Source of the DNA: Deltaproteobacteria bacterium
GTDB lineage: Bacteria; Desulfobacterota; Binatia; UTPRO1
NCBI GenBank assembly: GCA_020852955.1
Contig: JADYZW010000045.1
Coordinates: 1 to 64,000 of the forward strand
Length of the DNA: 64,000 nt
Direction: 5' to 3'
Shown here: positions 53,823 to 62,163 of the stretch, piece by piece
Position numbering within the stretch: the first letter of the stretch is position 1
Layout: each line of letters begins with the position of its first letter
Translations under genes and position numbers: made by a program
The notes under the pieces: generated by a model
Databases searched by the model: none
The model's input: only the letters and a program-made list of their open reading frames with translations
What the model was told of the DNA's origin: nothing

Positions 53823-56800
53823 CTAGATCCAGCGGGCGGGGCCGTTCTGGAACCACATGCGGACGCTGTAGCCGTCGCGGCCGATCGGCATGCCGGACCA
53901 GAGCGGGTAGAAGTAGACGAGGAGCGCAACCGTCGCCGCCCCGTACGCCACCACGACGACGCGGCCTGGCGGCCACTGGAACGTCGGCAGCCGCCGGTAG
54001 ACGACCGCCGCGCCGTACACGCCGGCGATCGCGGCCCACACCAGCACTCCCCAGCGCGGGAACGGTCCGATCAGCGTGGGTAGCAACGGAACCAGGAGCG
54101 CGACGCCGGCGCCGACCCAGAACCCGTCGTCGGCCGGCGCGCGCCACAGCATCCCGAGCGCCATCCCGAGCGCGAGCAGGCTCGCGTAGAGCGACGGGAG
54201 GTAGTGGTACTGGAAGAGCGTCCGGCCGATCCACGACCAGACGATGTAGTGGAGGACGAAGGCGGTGCAGAGAAACACGCTCGCGAAATGGCGCTCGCGG
54301 ACGCCGCGCGCGAACGCCACCAGGATCGCCGCGAAGCCTCCCCACCAGAGGATCGGGTTGCCGCCGCCCCAGACGCCGACCACGTGCGACGGATCGTTTG
54401 GGACGTCCTTGAAATGGTACCAGACCGGCCGCAGCAGGAACGGCCAGGTGTACCACTTCGACGAGTACGGGTGGGTCGCGTCGGCGACGGCCGCCTCGTA
54501 CCCGACGACGTCCTTGAAGTACTTCGGGATGTCCCAGATGCTGTGCCACCAGCCGAGCCAGTAGTGCGGCAGATAGACCGCGAGGTACATGGCGGCGGCG
54601 GCGCAGGTCACGAGCGCGGCCGGCGCGAGCCCGCGCGCCCACGGCTGCCGGCTGCGGTGCAATCGCTCCGCGTGCACCGAGATGACGGCCAGGAAGAAGA
54701 CCACCGTCATCCAGGTGAAGGCGGGGATGAAAAGCTTGCTCGCGAGGTTCAAGCCGAGCGCGATGCCGAGGAGCACCAGGATGCCCGGCCGGCGCTCCAG
54801 CGGCGGCGTCCGCAAGTACTGGAACAGCAGGAGATACGAGATCGCCCCGAAGGTGACGTACCAGATGTCGATCACGGCGATCCGCGAGTCGACGATGAAG
54901 AGACCGTCGAACGCGACCGCCGCCGCCGTCACGAACGCCGCGAGGCCGTCGCCGAGGAGCTTGCGGCCGGTCAGGTACGCGACCCCGACGAGCAGCGTAC
55001 CGCACACCGCGTTGAAGATGCGGTAGCCGGTCGCCTCGCCGCCGAAGAGCGCTACGCTGGCGCCGATCGCGAGCTTCGCGAACGGCGGGTGCGGATCCAT
55101 GAACTCCTTGCCACGGAGATAGTTCTTGCCCTGCTCGACGAAGTAGACCTCGTCGAAGACGAGCTCGTTCGGCTGCTCGATCTTCCAGAAGCGGAGGCCG
55201 GCGGCGACGACGACCAGCAAGAGCGCGAGCGCGAGGTCGCGACGGGTGATGCGATAGCGCGCCGCGCCCGCTTCGATCTCCCACTGCGGCAGGGACACCC
55301 AGCCCCGCGGCTTCGCCGCGGGGACGTCCCCCGGATCGCGCGCGTCACGGGCCTTCGCGGGGGCCGCCTTGGCCATCGCCTTCGCGGGCGCGACCTTCGC
55401 CGCCGGCGCGCGCGCGGCCGCCGCCGGCGCCGGCGCGGCGGCCGGGCCGGCCTCGCGCGCCGCGCCGTCGTCGGCGCAGGGCAGCGGCAGGGGCTCGGGC
55501 GCCGACCGCGTCATCCGCCAGCCCTCGGCCATCGCCGCCAGGAAGAGCGCGACGTTGACGATCGAGACCGCGATCCCGAACGGATCGTACTTGTCGAGGA
55601 AGACCTCGGAGTTCAACGCCCGCAGGATGTACCAGAGGTTCAGATAGTAGGTGACGGTGAGCACGCCGAAGAAGGCCCACAGGTGCTTCCGGCGCGGCAA
55701 GAGCGGCGCGAGGAAGAGGAGGCACGGAAAGAGGTAGCGCTCGTGCATGCGCGTCGACAGCATGAAGAAGCCGAGCGGCAAGAGGAACATCAGGTACGCG
55801 TACATCTCGGCGTCGCGGCGCCGGTAGACCAGGACGGCGAGGTAGACGAAGAAGAGCGCCACCAGGACGGTGGCCCACGCCTTGTAGCTCATGAAGAGGA
55901 GGACGGCGCTGTCGGACTGCCGGAAGCCGCCGAGGATCGCCATCAGGTTGAAGGCGTTCACCGACGTCTCCGCGTAGTACGCGGCCCCCTTCTGGTAGTG
56001 GGCGGCGAGCCCGAGCGGCTCGACGAAGGGCAGCGTGAGCACCGCCGCCACCGCGAGTCCCGTGGCGGCGGCGACGATCGGACGCTCGGGCCGGTCCCAG
56101 TTGCCCCGCCACGACGCGAAGAGCGGGAGGAAGATCAACGCCTGCGGCTTCGTGATGGCGGCGATCATCAGGACGGCCCAGCCGAACGCGATCTGCCCCT
56201 CGAAGAGGAGGAGCGCGCCCAGGAAGAGCTCCAGGGTGAAGAGGGAGTCGGTCTGTCCCCAGATGGCGGAATTGAAGACGACCGCCGGATTCAGCGAGTA
56301 CGCCAGCACGACGAGCCAGGTCGCGCGCTGGCCGACGCGCGGGCGGAGCAGCGCGTACAGGAGCGCGCTCGACAGGAAGTCCGCGATCAGGCCCGGCATC
56401 TTGATGATGAGGGTCGAGAGCGGCCCCGACGTCGCCAGATGCATCCCCTTGTAGATGCTGCCGAGCAGCCAGAGGACGTAGAGGTAGCCGGGCGGGTAGT
56501 CGCAGAAATAGTTGGGGGCGTAGAAGTCGGCGGGGCCGCGGTCGGCGAGACGGAGCGCCCACGCCTTGTAGGTGCCGAGGTCGGTGTCGAAGCCGAAGTG
56601 CGGCGCCGCGGCCATCTTGATCGCGAGCAGCGCGAGCAGAAAGGCGAGGAGCCCGAGCTTCTCCGCCGGGCCGCCCCGATCGCCGCCGCCCGGCGGCGGC
56701 CGGAGGTAGTACCAGAGGGCGGCCGTCAGGAGGCCGAGGAGCAGGATCAGGGCCCAGAGGCTGAGCGGCGCGAAGCCGCCGCCCCCCGACGCCGGCTGAT

Positions 56801-57365
56801 AGACGTTCTTCGCGTTCGGCGGCGGGCCGGAGACCGCCTCGACGGTGATGTCGGAGAACCAGGCCTCACCCGTGTTGAGGCTGCTGTACCCTCCGACGCG
56901 GAGCGCCAAAACGAGGCGGTCCTGCCATTTCTCGGTCTTCACCCAGAGCTCGACCGGCTGCCAGCCCTGCGAGCCCTTGAGATCCTGCGAGTTCTGGAAC
57001 CCTTCCATCAAGGAAAGGTAGGCTCCGATCGCCCCCTGCCCGACGTTCTCCGTCCGGATCTTGCCGGCGATGTGGTACCAGGTCTCCTCTTTGACGTGCA
57101 GATCCTGCACGTAGCGGGCATCGTTGGGCTTGGTGTTGCGAATGCCAGCCTGCCCGGGCTCGGACCCGCTCGGAGCCTTCCACAGGAACTCCGTCGTGCC
57201 CGCGTTGGTGTCCCAGCGGTCGATGCGCCAGTCGGTGGGGGTGCCGGCGGATCCCTGCGAGAAGTCGCCGTTCTTGACGAGCTCGGCGCCGGCGACGTCC
57301 GCCGCCGCGACGCACCCGATCCACACGAGCGCCGCCGCGCCGAACCATCGCTTCACGGGTCGCAT
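53823..57365 (-). CDS. Fusion of two GT-C modules: mannosyltransferase-like plus PMT-like protein O-mannosyltransferase
   Basis: An 1180-residue protein. After a signal sequence (cleavage ~27, DVAGA) comes a carbohydrate-binding-like beta domain (28-190, LVKNGDFSQG, GWQPVELWVK, ITVEAVSG). The first membrane module (about 200-630) has FDTDLGTYKAWA and FYAPNYFCDYPPGY, like PIG-M/ALG-type mannosyltransferases. An Ala/Lys/Pro linker follows (about 640-710), then a PMT module with FDEVYFVEQGKNY and FMDPHPPFAKL, the conserved loop-1 acidic residues of protein O-mannosyltransferases, and further helices to the end (PHYWLGWWHS, SSKWYTWPFLLRPVWY). ATG 57365 has TAAGAC nine bases upstream. It lies between paralogues 5 and 6 of the Cys-rich family. 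Confidence 0.87.
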   Translation of the reverse strand: MRPVKRWFGAAALVWIGCVAAADVAGAELVKNGDFSQGSAGTPTDWRIDRWDTNAGTTEFLWKAPSGSEPGQAGIRNTKPNDARYVQDLHVKEETWYHIAGKIRTENVGQGAIGAYLSLMEGFQNSQDLKGSQGWQPVELWVKTEKWQDRLVLALRVGGYSSLNTGEAWFSDITVEAVSGPPPNAKNVYQPASGGGGFAPLSLWALILLLGLLTAALWYYLRPPPGGGDRGGPAEKLGLLAFLLALLAIKMAAAPHFGFDTDLGTYKAWALRLADRGPADFYAPNYFCDYPPGYLYVLWLLGSIYKGMHLATSGPLSTLIIKMPGLIADFLSSALLYALLRPRVGQRATWLVVLAYSLNPAVVFNSAIWGQTDSLFTLELFLGALLLFEGQIAFGWAVLMIAAITKPQALIFLPLFASWRGNWDRPERPIVAAATGLAVAAVLTLPFVEPLGLAAHYQKGAAYYAETSVNAFNLMAILGGFRQSDSAVLLFMSYKAWATVLVALFFVYLAVLVYRRRDAEMYAYLMFLLPLGFFMLSTRMHERYLFPCLLFLAPLLPRRKHLWAFFGVLTVTYYLNLWYILRALNSEVFLDKYDPFGIAVSIVNVALFLAAMAEGWRMTRSAPEPLPLPCADDGAAREAGPAAAPAPAAAARAPAAKVAPAKAMAKAAPAKARDARDPGDVPAAKPRGWVSLPQWEIEAGAARYRITRRDLALALLLVVVAAGLRFWKIEQPNELVFDEVYFVEQGKNYLRGKEFMDPHPPFAKLAIGASVALFGGEATGYRIFNAVCGTLLVGVAYLTGRKLLGDGLAAFVTAAAVAFDGLFIVDSRIAVIDIWYVTFGAISYLLLFQYLRTPPLERRPGILVLLGIALGLNLASKLFIPAFTWMTVVFFLAVISVHAERLHRSRQPWARGLAPAALVTCAAAAMYLAVYLPHYWLGWWHSIWDIPKYFKDVVGYEAAVADATHPYSSKWYTWPFLLRPVWYHFKDVPNDPSHVVGVWGGGNPILWWGGFAAILVAFARGVRERHFASVFLCTAFVLHYIVWSWIGRTLFQYHYLPSLYASLLALGMALGMLWRAPADDGFWVGAGVALLVPLLPTLIGPFPRWGVLVWAAIAGVYGAAVVYRRLPTFQWPPGRVVVVAYGAATVALLVYFYPLWSGMPIGRDGYSVRMWFQNGPARWI

Positions 57366-57374
57366 GCGGGGCGA

Positions 57375-57404
57375 GTCTTAAGCACAGGGCATTCCAAATT
57401 GAAA
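57375..57404 (-). promoter_or_regulatory. Possible promoter giving a leaderless PMT-fusion transcript
   Basis: On the minus strand TTTCAA (57404-57399), 18-base spacer, TAAGAC (57380-57375), then nine bases to ATG. Same -10-to-ATG distance as the VKOR-DsbA gene. Confidence 0.4.
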
Positions 57405-57514
57405 GAAAGGCGGACGACGTCCGCCCCGGAAGACTTCGTACGCCGCACGGACGATCCGCGTTGTCTCGGCCGGCCGGTGGACGCCATACTTCGAGCAAGG
57501 GCGCGTGCCGTTCC

Positions 57515-57544
57515 TTGACAGAAAAATCGCCTATTTGCTATCGA
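57515..57544 (+). promoter_or_regulatory. Promoter of paralogue 6
   Basis: TTGACA (57515-57520), 18-base spacer, TATCGA (57539-57544); A/T-rich around it. AAGGAGGAGAG before ATG 57594 completes the same signals seen at paralogues 1 and 2. Confidence 0.55.
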
Positions 57545-57593
57545 GCCCCGCACGCCAACGGAGTGGTCAACCCCCTCAAGGAGGAGAGTTTTC

Positions 57594-58832
57594 ATGAGAA
57601 CACGGACGAGCTTTCTCGCGCTCGCCATGGTCGCGGCGCTGGCCATCGCGGGTTGTGGTGACGACAACAACGACAACGACAATCCGCCCACCGGACCAAC
57701 CCGCACGACCACGACCTCGCCGCAGCCACCGACGGTGACGCCCACGCCCATCGACGAGCCGACGGTGACGCCGACCGAAGGCGGCGTCGACGAGACCCCG
57801 ACGCCGACACCCACGTCGACGGCGACGGAACAAGTCTGCGAAGGCACCGCGCTCACGGCGACCGTGACGAGCCTCGCCGGCTCCGACCTCGACACGGGCT
57901 GGACCGGCATCGCGCACGACTCGGTCGCGACCCGCGAAGCCAAGGTCACCACCAACCTCGACTGCCCCGACGGCGTGACCTGCACCGTCGACGGCTCGGC
58001 ACTCGTCGGCACGACCTTCGGATCGCCGCTCCCGCTCTCGTCGGGCGGCGTCTCCTCCTGCGTCATCAACCAGTTCCGCGAGGGGATCACCGGCACCTAC
58101 AACTGCGAGAGCGGGTGCGCCGAGAGCAGCGTGAAGCTCCTCTCGAAGGTGTACCTGGTGGTCGATCAGAACAAGCCCTGCCCGCCTTGCGTCGGCGATC
58201 CGACGCCGAACGACGGCGTGAAGGGCGGCACCTGCGACGGCGGCAAGACGCCGGGCGCGGCGTGCGACGTCGGCGGCATCAGCGACCTCTTCCAGAACGC
58301 CGGCGGCGCGCCGCCCGACGCCGGCAGCACCTCGAACGACTGCGAGCCGAACGGCAGCCCCGTCGGCAACCTGAACATCGACCTGAACCCGCTCACCACG
58401 GGCACGGTCTCGGTGGACGCGAACGTCGGCTGCCTCAACTCGACGTTCGGGGCCACGTGCTACTGCCCGGGGCAGGTGCAGCCGAACTCCTGCATCAACC
58501 CGAACGGCGTCTGCCCGGCGAGCGGCTTCTGCGAGAACAACCCGCCGATCGGCGTCTGCTCGGGACAGCCGTTCCGGCAGTGCTTCCTCACCAGCGCGCC
58601 GACCGCCGATTGCGAGGACCTCTCGCCCGGCGCCGGCACCTGCGAGTCGCAGCTCCAGCCGTGCTTCGGCACGACCATCTCGCGGACGGGCGAGTGCGGC
58701 ACGCAGCAGGGCGTGCTCGCCTCGATCTTCTGCATCCCGGCGACGCAGGCCGCCGCCATCAACACGGTGGCCGGTCTGCCGGGTCCGGGTGCGGCGCTGA
58801 TCCCGGCGTCGCAGGTCCGTACCCCGCGTTAG
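57594..58832 (+). CDS. Cys-rich lipoprotein, paralogue 6 (short form)
   Basis: A 412-residue lipoprotein of unknown function (lipobox LAIAGC, Cys20). An Asp/Asn stretch and a ~55-residue Pro/Thr linker (TVTPTPIDEPTVTPTEGG) lead to the core: DLDTGWTGIAHDSV, FGSPLPLSSGGVSSCVIN, KPCPPCVGDPTPNDG, KGGTCDGG, ATCYCPGQVQPNSC and AAINTVAGLPGPGAAL. The FGTTSLDCPP segment of its relatives is altered to STSNDCEPN. Strong AAGGAGG site; own promoter; followed by a hairpin at 58859. Short form lacking the helical Cys-repeat domain. Confidence 0.88.
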   Translation: MRTRTSFLALAMVAALAIAGCGDDNNDNDNPPTGPTRTTTTSPQPPTVTPTPIDEPTVTPTEGGVDETPTPTPTSTATEQVCEGTALTATVTSLAGSDLDTGWTGIAHDSVATREAKVTTNLDCPDGVTCTVDGSALVGTTFGSPLPLSSGGVSSCVINQFREGITGTYNCESGCAESSVKLLSKVYLVVDQNKPCPPCVGDPTPNDGVKGGTCDGGKTPGAACDVGGISDLFQNAGGAPPDAGSTSNDCEPNGSPVGNLNIDLNPLTTGTVSVDANVGCLNSTFGATCYCPGQVQPNSCINPNGVCPASGFCENNPPIGVCSGQPFRQCFLTSAPTADCEDLSPGAGTCESQLQPCFGTTISRTGECGTQQGVLASIFCIPATQAAAINTVAGLPGPGAALIPASQVRTPR

Positions 58833-58858
58833 TCGGGTAGTCTTCGTTCCACGGTTCC

Positions 58859-58887
58859 GGGGGTGCCCGCACGATGCGGGCACCCCC
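58859..58887 (+). terminator. Hairpin after paralogue 6
   Basis: GGGGGTGCCCGCA (58859-58871), loop CGA, TGCGGGCACCCCC (58875-58887); 13 perfect pairs, no T-tract. Confidence 0.6.
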
Positions 58888-58947
58888 TCCCGGCACCTCA
58901 CATCGGAAGTAGCGCTCGGCTCTCGAGCCACGTGCAAGGAGGCGGTC

Positions 58948-60723
58948 ATGACGGGATTCGGTCAGACCTGGCGCTGCGCGGTTGCTGTAGCAGCGCTCGC
59001 CCTGGTCAGCGCGTCGCCGGCATCGGCGACGATGAAGTACGGTCCGCTCGAGCTCTCGGGCAATCTGCAGTCGCAGAACATCGTGCGACATCCCGACGTG
59101 GACGAGTACCATTTCGTCCAGCAACGGAACACGTTCCGCGCCCGCGTCGACTGGAACTGGGTCGACCGTGGCAAGTGGATCGACCGCATCCAGCTTCCCT
59201 TCATCGAAAGCTCGAAGTTCTTCCTGCTGTATCGCGGCGTCTACGACAGCATCTACGACTACGAGCCGACCTTTCGCGAGCGCGACTTCCGGGGCCGGAA
59301 GCCGGGCCGCGCCGCCGTCCGCGACCTGAACGACATGTCGAAGGGCGCGCGCGACGCCGTCAAGTTCGAGAACCAGCTCCGCGAGGCCTACATCGACCTC
59401 AAGCTCGCCGACGCGCCGCTCAGCTTCCGCCTCGGCAAGCAGCAGATCATCTGGGGCGAGGCGGACGACTTCCGCATGCTCGACCGCGCGAACCCGCTCG
59501 ACACCTCGTGGCACTTCATCATGGAGATCCCGCCGCCGTCCTTCGGGTGGGACGACCTCCGCATCCCGCTCTGGATGGCGAAGGGCCTCTGGGACATCGG
59601 CAATATCGGCAAGGTCTCGAACGTCTTCCTCGAGGCCTACTGGAACCCCGGCGACTGGCGGCCGGTGAAGGTGAGCTACCTGCCGCGGCCCTGGGGCCTG
59701 CGCATCCAGAACCCGCTGTTCAACCGCGAGGACGGCGCCTTCCTGGCTCCGTTCCGCAACCCGACGACGGGCGGCCCGCTCGAGCGCCTGATGAAGGGCT
59801 CGGCGCTCTTCAAGCAGGGCGACTACGACCGCAACCCGGTCGACAACAGCCAGGTCGGCGTGCGCTTCTCGGGTGTCTTCCCGAACGGCTTGCAGCTCGG
59901 CCTGCACTACTTCTACCAGCGCTGGTCCGGCGACGACGGCTCGCCCTTCTCGCCCGTCCGCGGCATCACGCCGACCCCGGAAGGCCAGGTCCGGACCCAA
60001 CAGCTCCTCGCGAAGGGCACCCTCCCCGTCGAGTACATCACGCCCTACATCCACACCGTCGGCATCTCGGCGAACTACTTCGAGGGCGACTGGACGCAGG
60101 CGATCTTCCGCCTGGAGACCGTCTACGACTTCGGCATCTACATGCTCGACCGCGACAAGGAGACGACCTTCGCGCCGCTCCTTCCCGGCACCACGCGCAA
60201 GGACATGTGGAAGGGCATGATCGCCTTCGATCGGCCGACGTGGATCCGCTCGCTCAACAAGAAGACCACGTTCTTCATCACGGGCCAGTGGTTCCTGCAC
60301 CACATCATGCACAACGAGGACTCGCTCACCTCGGCGCTCGACCTGCCGACGGCCGGCGCGCGCTCGCGCCCGTACTGCGGCTCGCCGTCCGACCAGCCGT
60401 GCAACGACCCCACCGGCAACGGCAGCTTCCGCGACGACGTGCGGAGCTGGGAGTCGCTGATTACGCTCGCGATCTTCACCTTCTACAAGGGCGGATCGGT
60501 CGTGCCGCTGCTCGGCATGATCTACGATCCGGTCAACTCGAACAGCCTCTACCCGTTCTGGAACGTCGACTGGGTGGTGACGCCGAACTTCATCGTGAAC
60601 CTGACCCAGCGCTACTTCATCCCCGGCCAGAGCGACGTCCAGAAGGGCGTGTTCGATCCGTGGCTCCTCGGGACGCAACGCGGTCGTTCGGAGACGGCGC
60701 TGCGGCTGACCTACCAGTTCTGA
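58948..60723 (+). CDS. DUF1302-like outer-membrane beta-barrel protein
   Basis: A 591-residue exported protein with a signal peptide (cleavage ~28, SPASA) and an alternating-hydrophobicity sequence ending in TYQF, the C-terminal Phe expected for BAM-assembled barrels. FRLGKQQIIWGEADDFRMLD and RPTWIRSLNKKTTFFITGQW match DUF1302-type proteins, found in hydrophobic-compound and steroid degraders. A role in uptake or export of hydrophobic molecules is inferred from family company only. AAGGAGG six bases before ATG 58948. Followed by two hairpins. Confidence 0.83.
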   Translation: MTGFGQTWRCAVAVAALALVSASPASATMKYGPLELSGNLQSQNIVRHPDVDEYHFVQQRNTFRARVDWNWVDRGKWIDRIQLPFIESSKFFLLYRGVYDSIYDYEPTFRERDFRGRKPGRAAVRDLNDMSKGARDAVKFENQLREAYIDLKLADAPLSFRLGKQQIIWGEADDFRMLDRANPLDTSWHFIMEIPPPSFGWDDLRIPLWMAKGLWDIGNIGKVSNVFLEAYWNPGDWRPVKVSYLPRPWGLRIQNPLFNREDGAFLAPFRNPTTGGPLERLMKGSALFKQGDYDRNPVDNSQVGVRFSGVFPNGLQLGLHYFYQRWSGDDGSPFSPVRGITPTPEGQVRTQQLLAKGTLPVEYITPYIHTVGISANYFEGDWTQAIFRLETVYDFGIYMLDRDKETTFAPLLPGTTRKDMWKGMIAFDRPTWIRSLNKKTTFFITGQWFLHHIMHNEDSLTSALDLPTAGARSRPYCGSPSDQPCNDPTGNGSFRDDVRSWESLITLAIFTFYKGGSVVPLLGMIYDPVNSNSLYPFWNVDWVVTPNFIVNLTQRYFIPGQSDVQKGVFDPWLLGTQRGRSETALRLTYQF

Positions 60724-60726
60724 ACC

Positions 60727-60753
60727 GTACGGGCGCGCGCCGCGCGCCCGTAC
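60727..60753 (+). terminator. Palindromic hairpin after the barrel gene
   Basis: GTACGGGCGCGCG and its complement meet around a single base, so a shorter stem with a small loop forms in practice. First of two hairpins in the 144-base gap. Confidence 0.4.
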
Positions 60754-60762
60754 GACGCCTCG

Positions 60763-60796
60763 CGAGGGGGAGCGCCCGGGCCGGCGCTCCCCCTCG
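60763..60796 (+). terminator. Second hairpin after the barrel gene
   Basis: CGAGGGGGAGCGCC (60763-60776), six-base loop, GGCGCTCCCCCTCG (60783-60796); 14 perfect pairs, no T-tract. Confidence 0.6.
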
Positions 60797-60829
60797 TGCG
60801 TTCCGGGCGCGCGCGCCGCGCACGCTCAA

Positions 60830-60858
60830 TTGAAACCCCTTCGCCCCGTCGATAAGAT
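60830..60858 (+). promoter_or_regulatory. Promoter of the VKOR-DsbA gene (leaderless)
   Basis: TTGAAA (60830-60835), 17-base spacer, TAAGAT (60853-60858), a good sigma70-type pair. ATG 60868 follows after nine bases with no Shine-Dalgarno. Confidence 0.6.
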
Positions 60859-60867
60859 GCCCCGCTC

Positions 60868-62139
60868 ATGGCCGGCAAGGGGGCGACGCAGCAGAGAAAT
60901 TCCGGGCGTCGCCGCGGCGGACCGACGCCGGTCCCGGCGCACCCGCGAGCCCACGCGGGGCGCACCGTCGCCCTCGAGCGCGTCCTCTGGATCCTGATCG
61001 GGCTCTCGGCCGCGGTCACCCTCGTCCAGCTCTTCCTGCACGCGCGGCTCGCGGCGACCCACGGCTCGTACACGAGCTTCTGCCACGTCAACTCGACGGT
61101 GAACTGCGACGCCGTGCTGATGAGCCCGTACAGCGTGCTGCTCGGCGTCCCCATGGCCGCCTGGGGCCTGCTGAGCTGCGCGACGCTCGCCGTGCTCCTG
61201 TATCGGCGCGGGCGTTCGGTCGGCGACGCGCGCGCCCGCGCGAGCCTCGCGGCGCTCGGGCTCGCGCTCTGGAACGTGGCCGTCTCGGCCTACATGGCGG
61301 GCCTCTCGACGTTCGCGATCGGCGCCTTCTGCCTCCTCTGCGCGGCGATGTACCTGCTCGTGACCGCGACCGCCGTCCTCGTGTGGCGCCTCGTCCGCGT
61401 CGACCTGGCTCCGAGCGGCCGGCCCGTCCTCACCCCGCAACGCGCGCTCGGCGGCGGCGGGGCCATCGTGGCGGGCGTCGCCGCGATCGCCGCCCTGCAC
61501 TTCGCGGCGCGCCCGATCTCGGGTGCGACCATGACGGCCGAGGACGTGAAGGCGCGCGACCGCGAATTCTTCGACTGGTACACGACCCGGCCCACCACGA
61601 AGGACCTCCCGCCGAGCACGCACAGCAAAGGACCCGCGGACGCCGCGCTCACCATCATCGAATTCTCCGACTTCGAGTGCCCGGCCTGCGCCATGGCGTT
61701 TCGCGACCTCCACGAGCTCGCCGACCGCCATCCGGATCTCGTGCGGATCGTGTTCCACCATTTCCCGCTCGATTCCGAGTGCAACCCGAACGTGACCACC
61801 CGCATGCACCGTCTCGCGTGCCAGGCGGCGATCGCCGCCGAATGCGCCGCGCGCGGCGGCAAGTTCTGGGAGTACCACGACCTGCTCTTCCGCGCGCAGG
61901 ACAAGCTCGGACGCGAGGATCTGGTCGCGAAGGCGGTCGGCCTCGGCATCCCCGCCGACCAGTTCGCCGCCTGCCTCGACGACCCCTCGGCGCGCGCGCG
62001 CGTCCTCGCCGACGCGAACGCGGGGGGCAAGCTCGGCGTGAAGTCCACTCCGACCATGGTTATCAACGGTCGGACCGTCGAAGGGGCGCTCGAGCGCAGC
62101 CGCTACGAATACGTGATCGCCCTCGAGCGCCGCGACTGA
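60868..62139 (+). CDS. VKOR-DsbA fusion disulfide-forming protein
   Basis: A 423-residue inner-membrane protein joining the quinone-linked oxidase and its thiol oxidant. The VKOR part has about four or five helices with loop Cys72 and Cys80 (FCHVNSTVNCDAV) and the quinone-site CxxC Cys155-Cys158 (FCLLC). The periplasmic DsbA part has FSDFECPAC (Cys271-Cys274) and the cis-Pro loop KSTPTMVING. It would oxidise exported proteins and pass electrons to quinone, replacing DsbA/DsbB. Leaderless-type promoter directly upstream. Together with the lipoprotein at 43584 it gives this region a disulfide system for the nearby Cys-rich proteins (inference). Confidence 0.93.
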   Translation: MAGKGATQQRNSGRRRGGPTPVPAHPRAHAGRTVALERVLWILIGLSAAVTLVQLFLHARLAATHGSYTSFCHVNSTVNCDAVLMSPYSVLLGVPMAAWGLLSCATLAVLLYRRGRSVGDARARASLAALGLALWNVAVSAYMAGLSTFAIGAFCLLCAAMYLLVTATAVLVWRLVRVDLAPSGRPVLTPQRALGGGGAIVAGVAAIAALHFAARPISGATMTAEDVKARDREFFDWYTTRPTTKDLPPSTHSKGPADAALTIIEFSDFECPACAMAFRDLHELADRHPDLVRIVFHHFPLDSECNPNVTTRMHRLACQAAIAAECAARGGKFWEYHDLLFRAQDKLGREDLVAKAVGLGIPADQFAACLDDPSARARVLADANAGGKLGVKSTPTMVINGRTVEGALERSRYEYVIALERRD

Positions 62140-62163
62140 CCCGAACCAGCGAAAGGACCCGTC

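Noticed and set aside
54204..57518. An 1104-codon plus-strand frame opposite the PMT fusion
   Set aside because: Composition is charged and repetitive with no domain; the minus-strand frame has clear membrane helices and PMT motifs.
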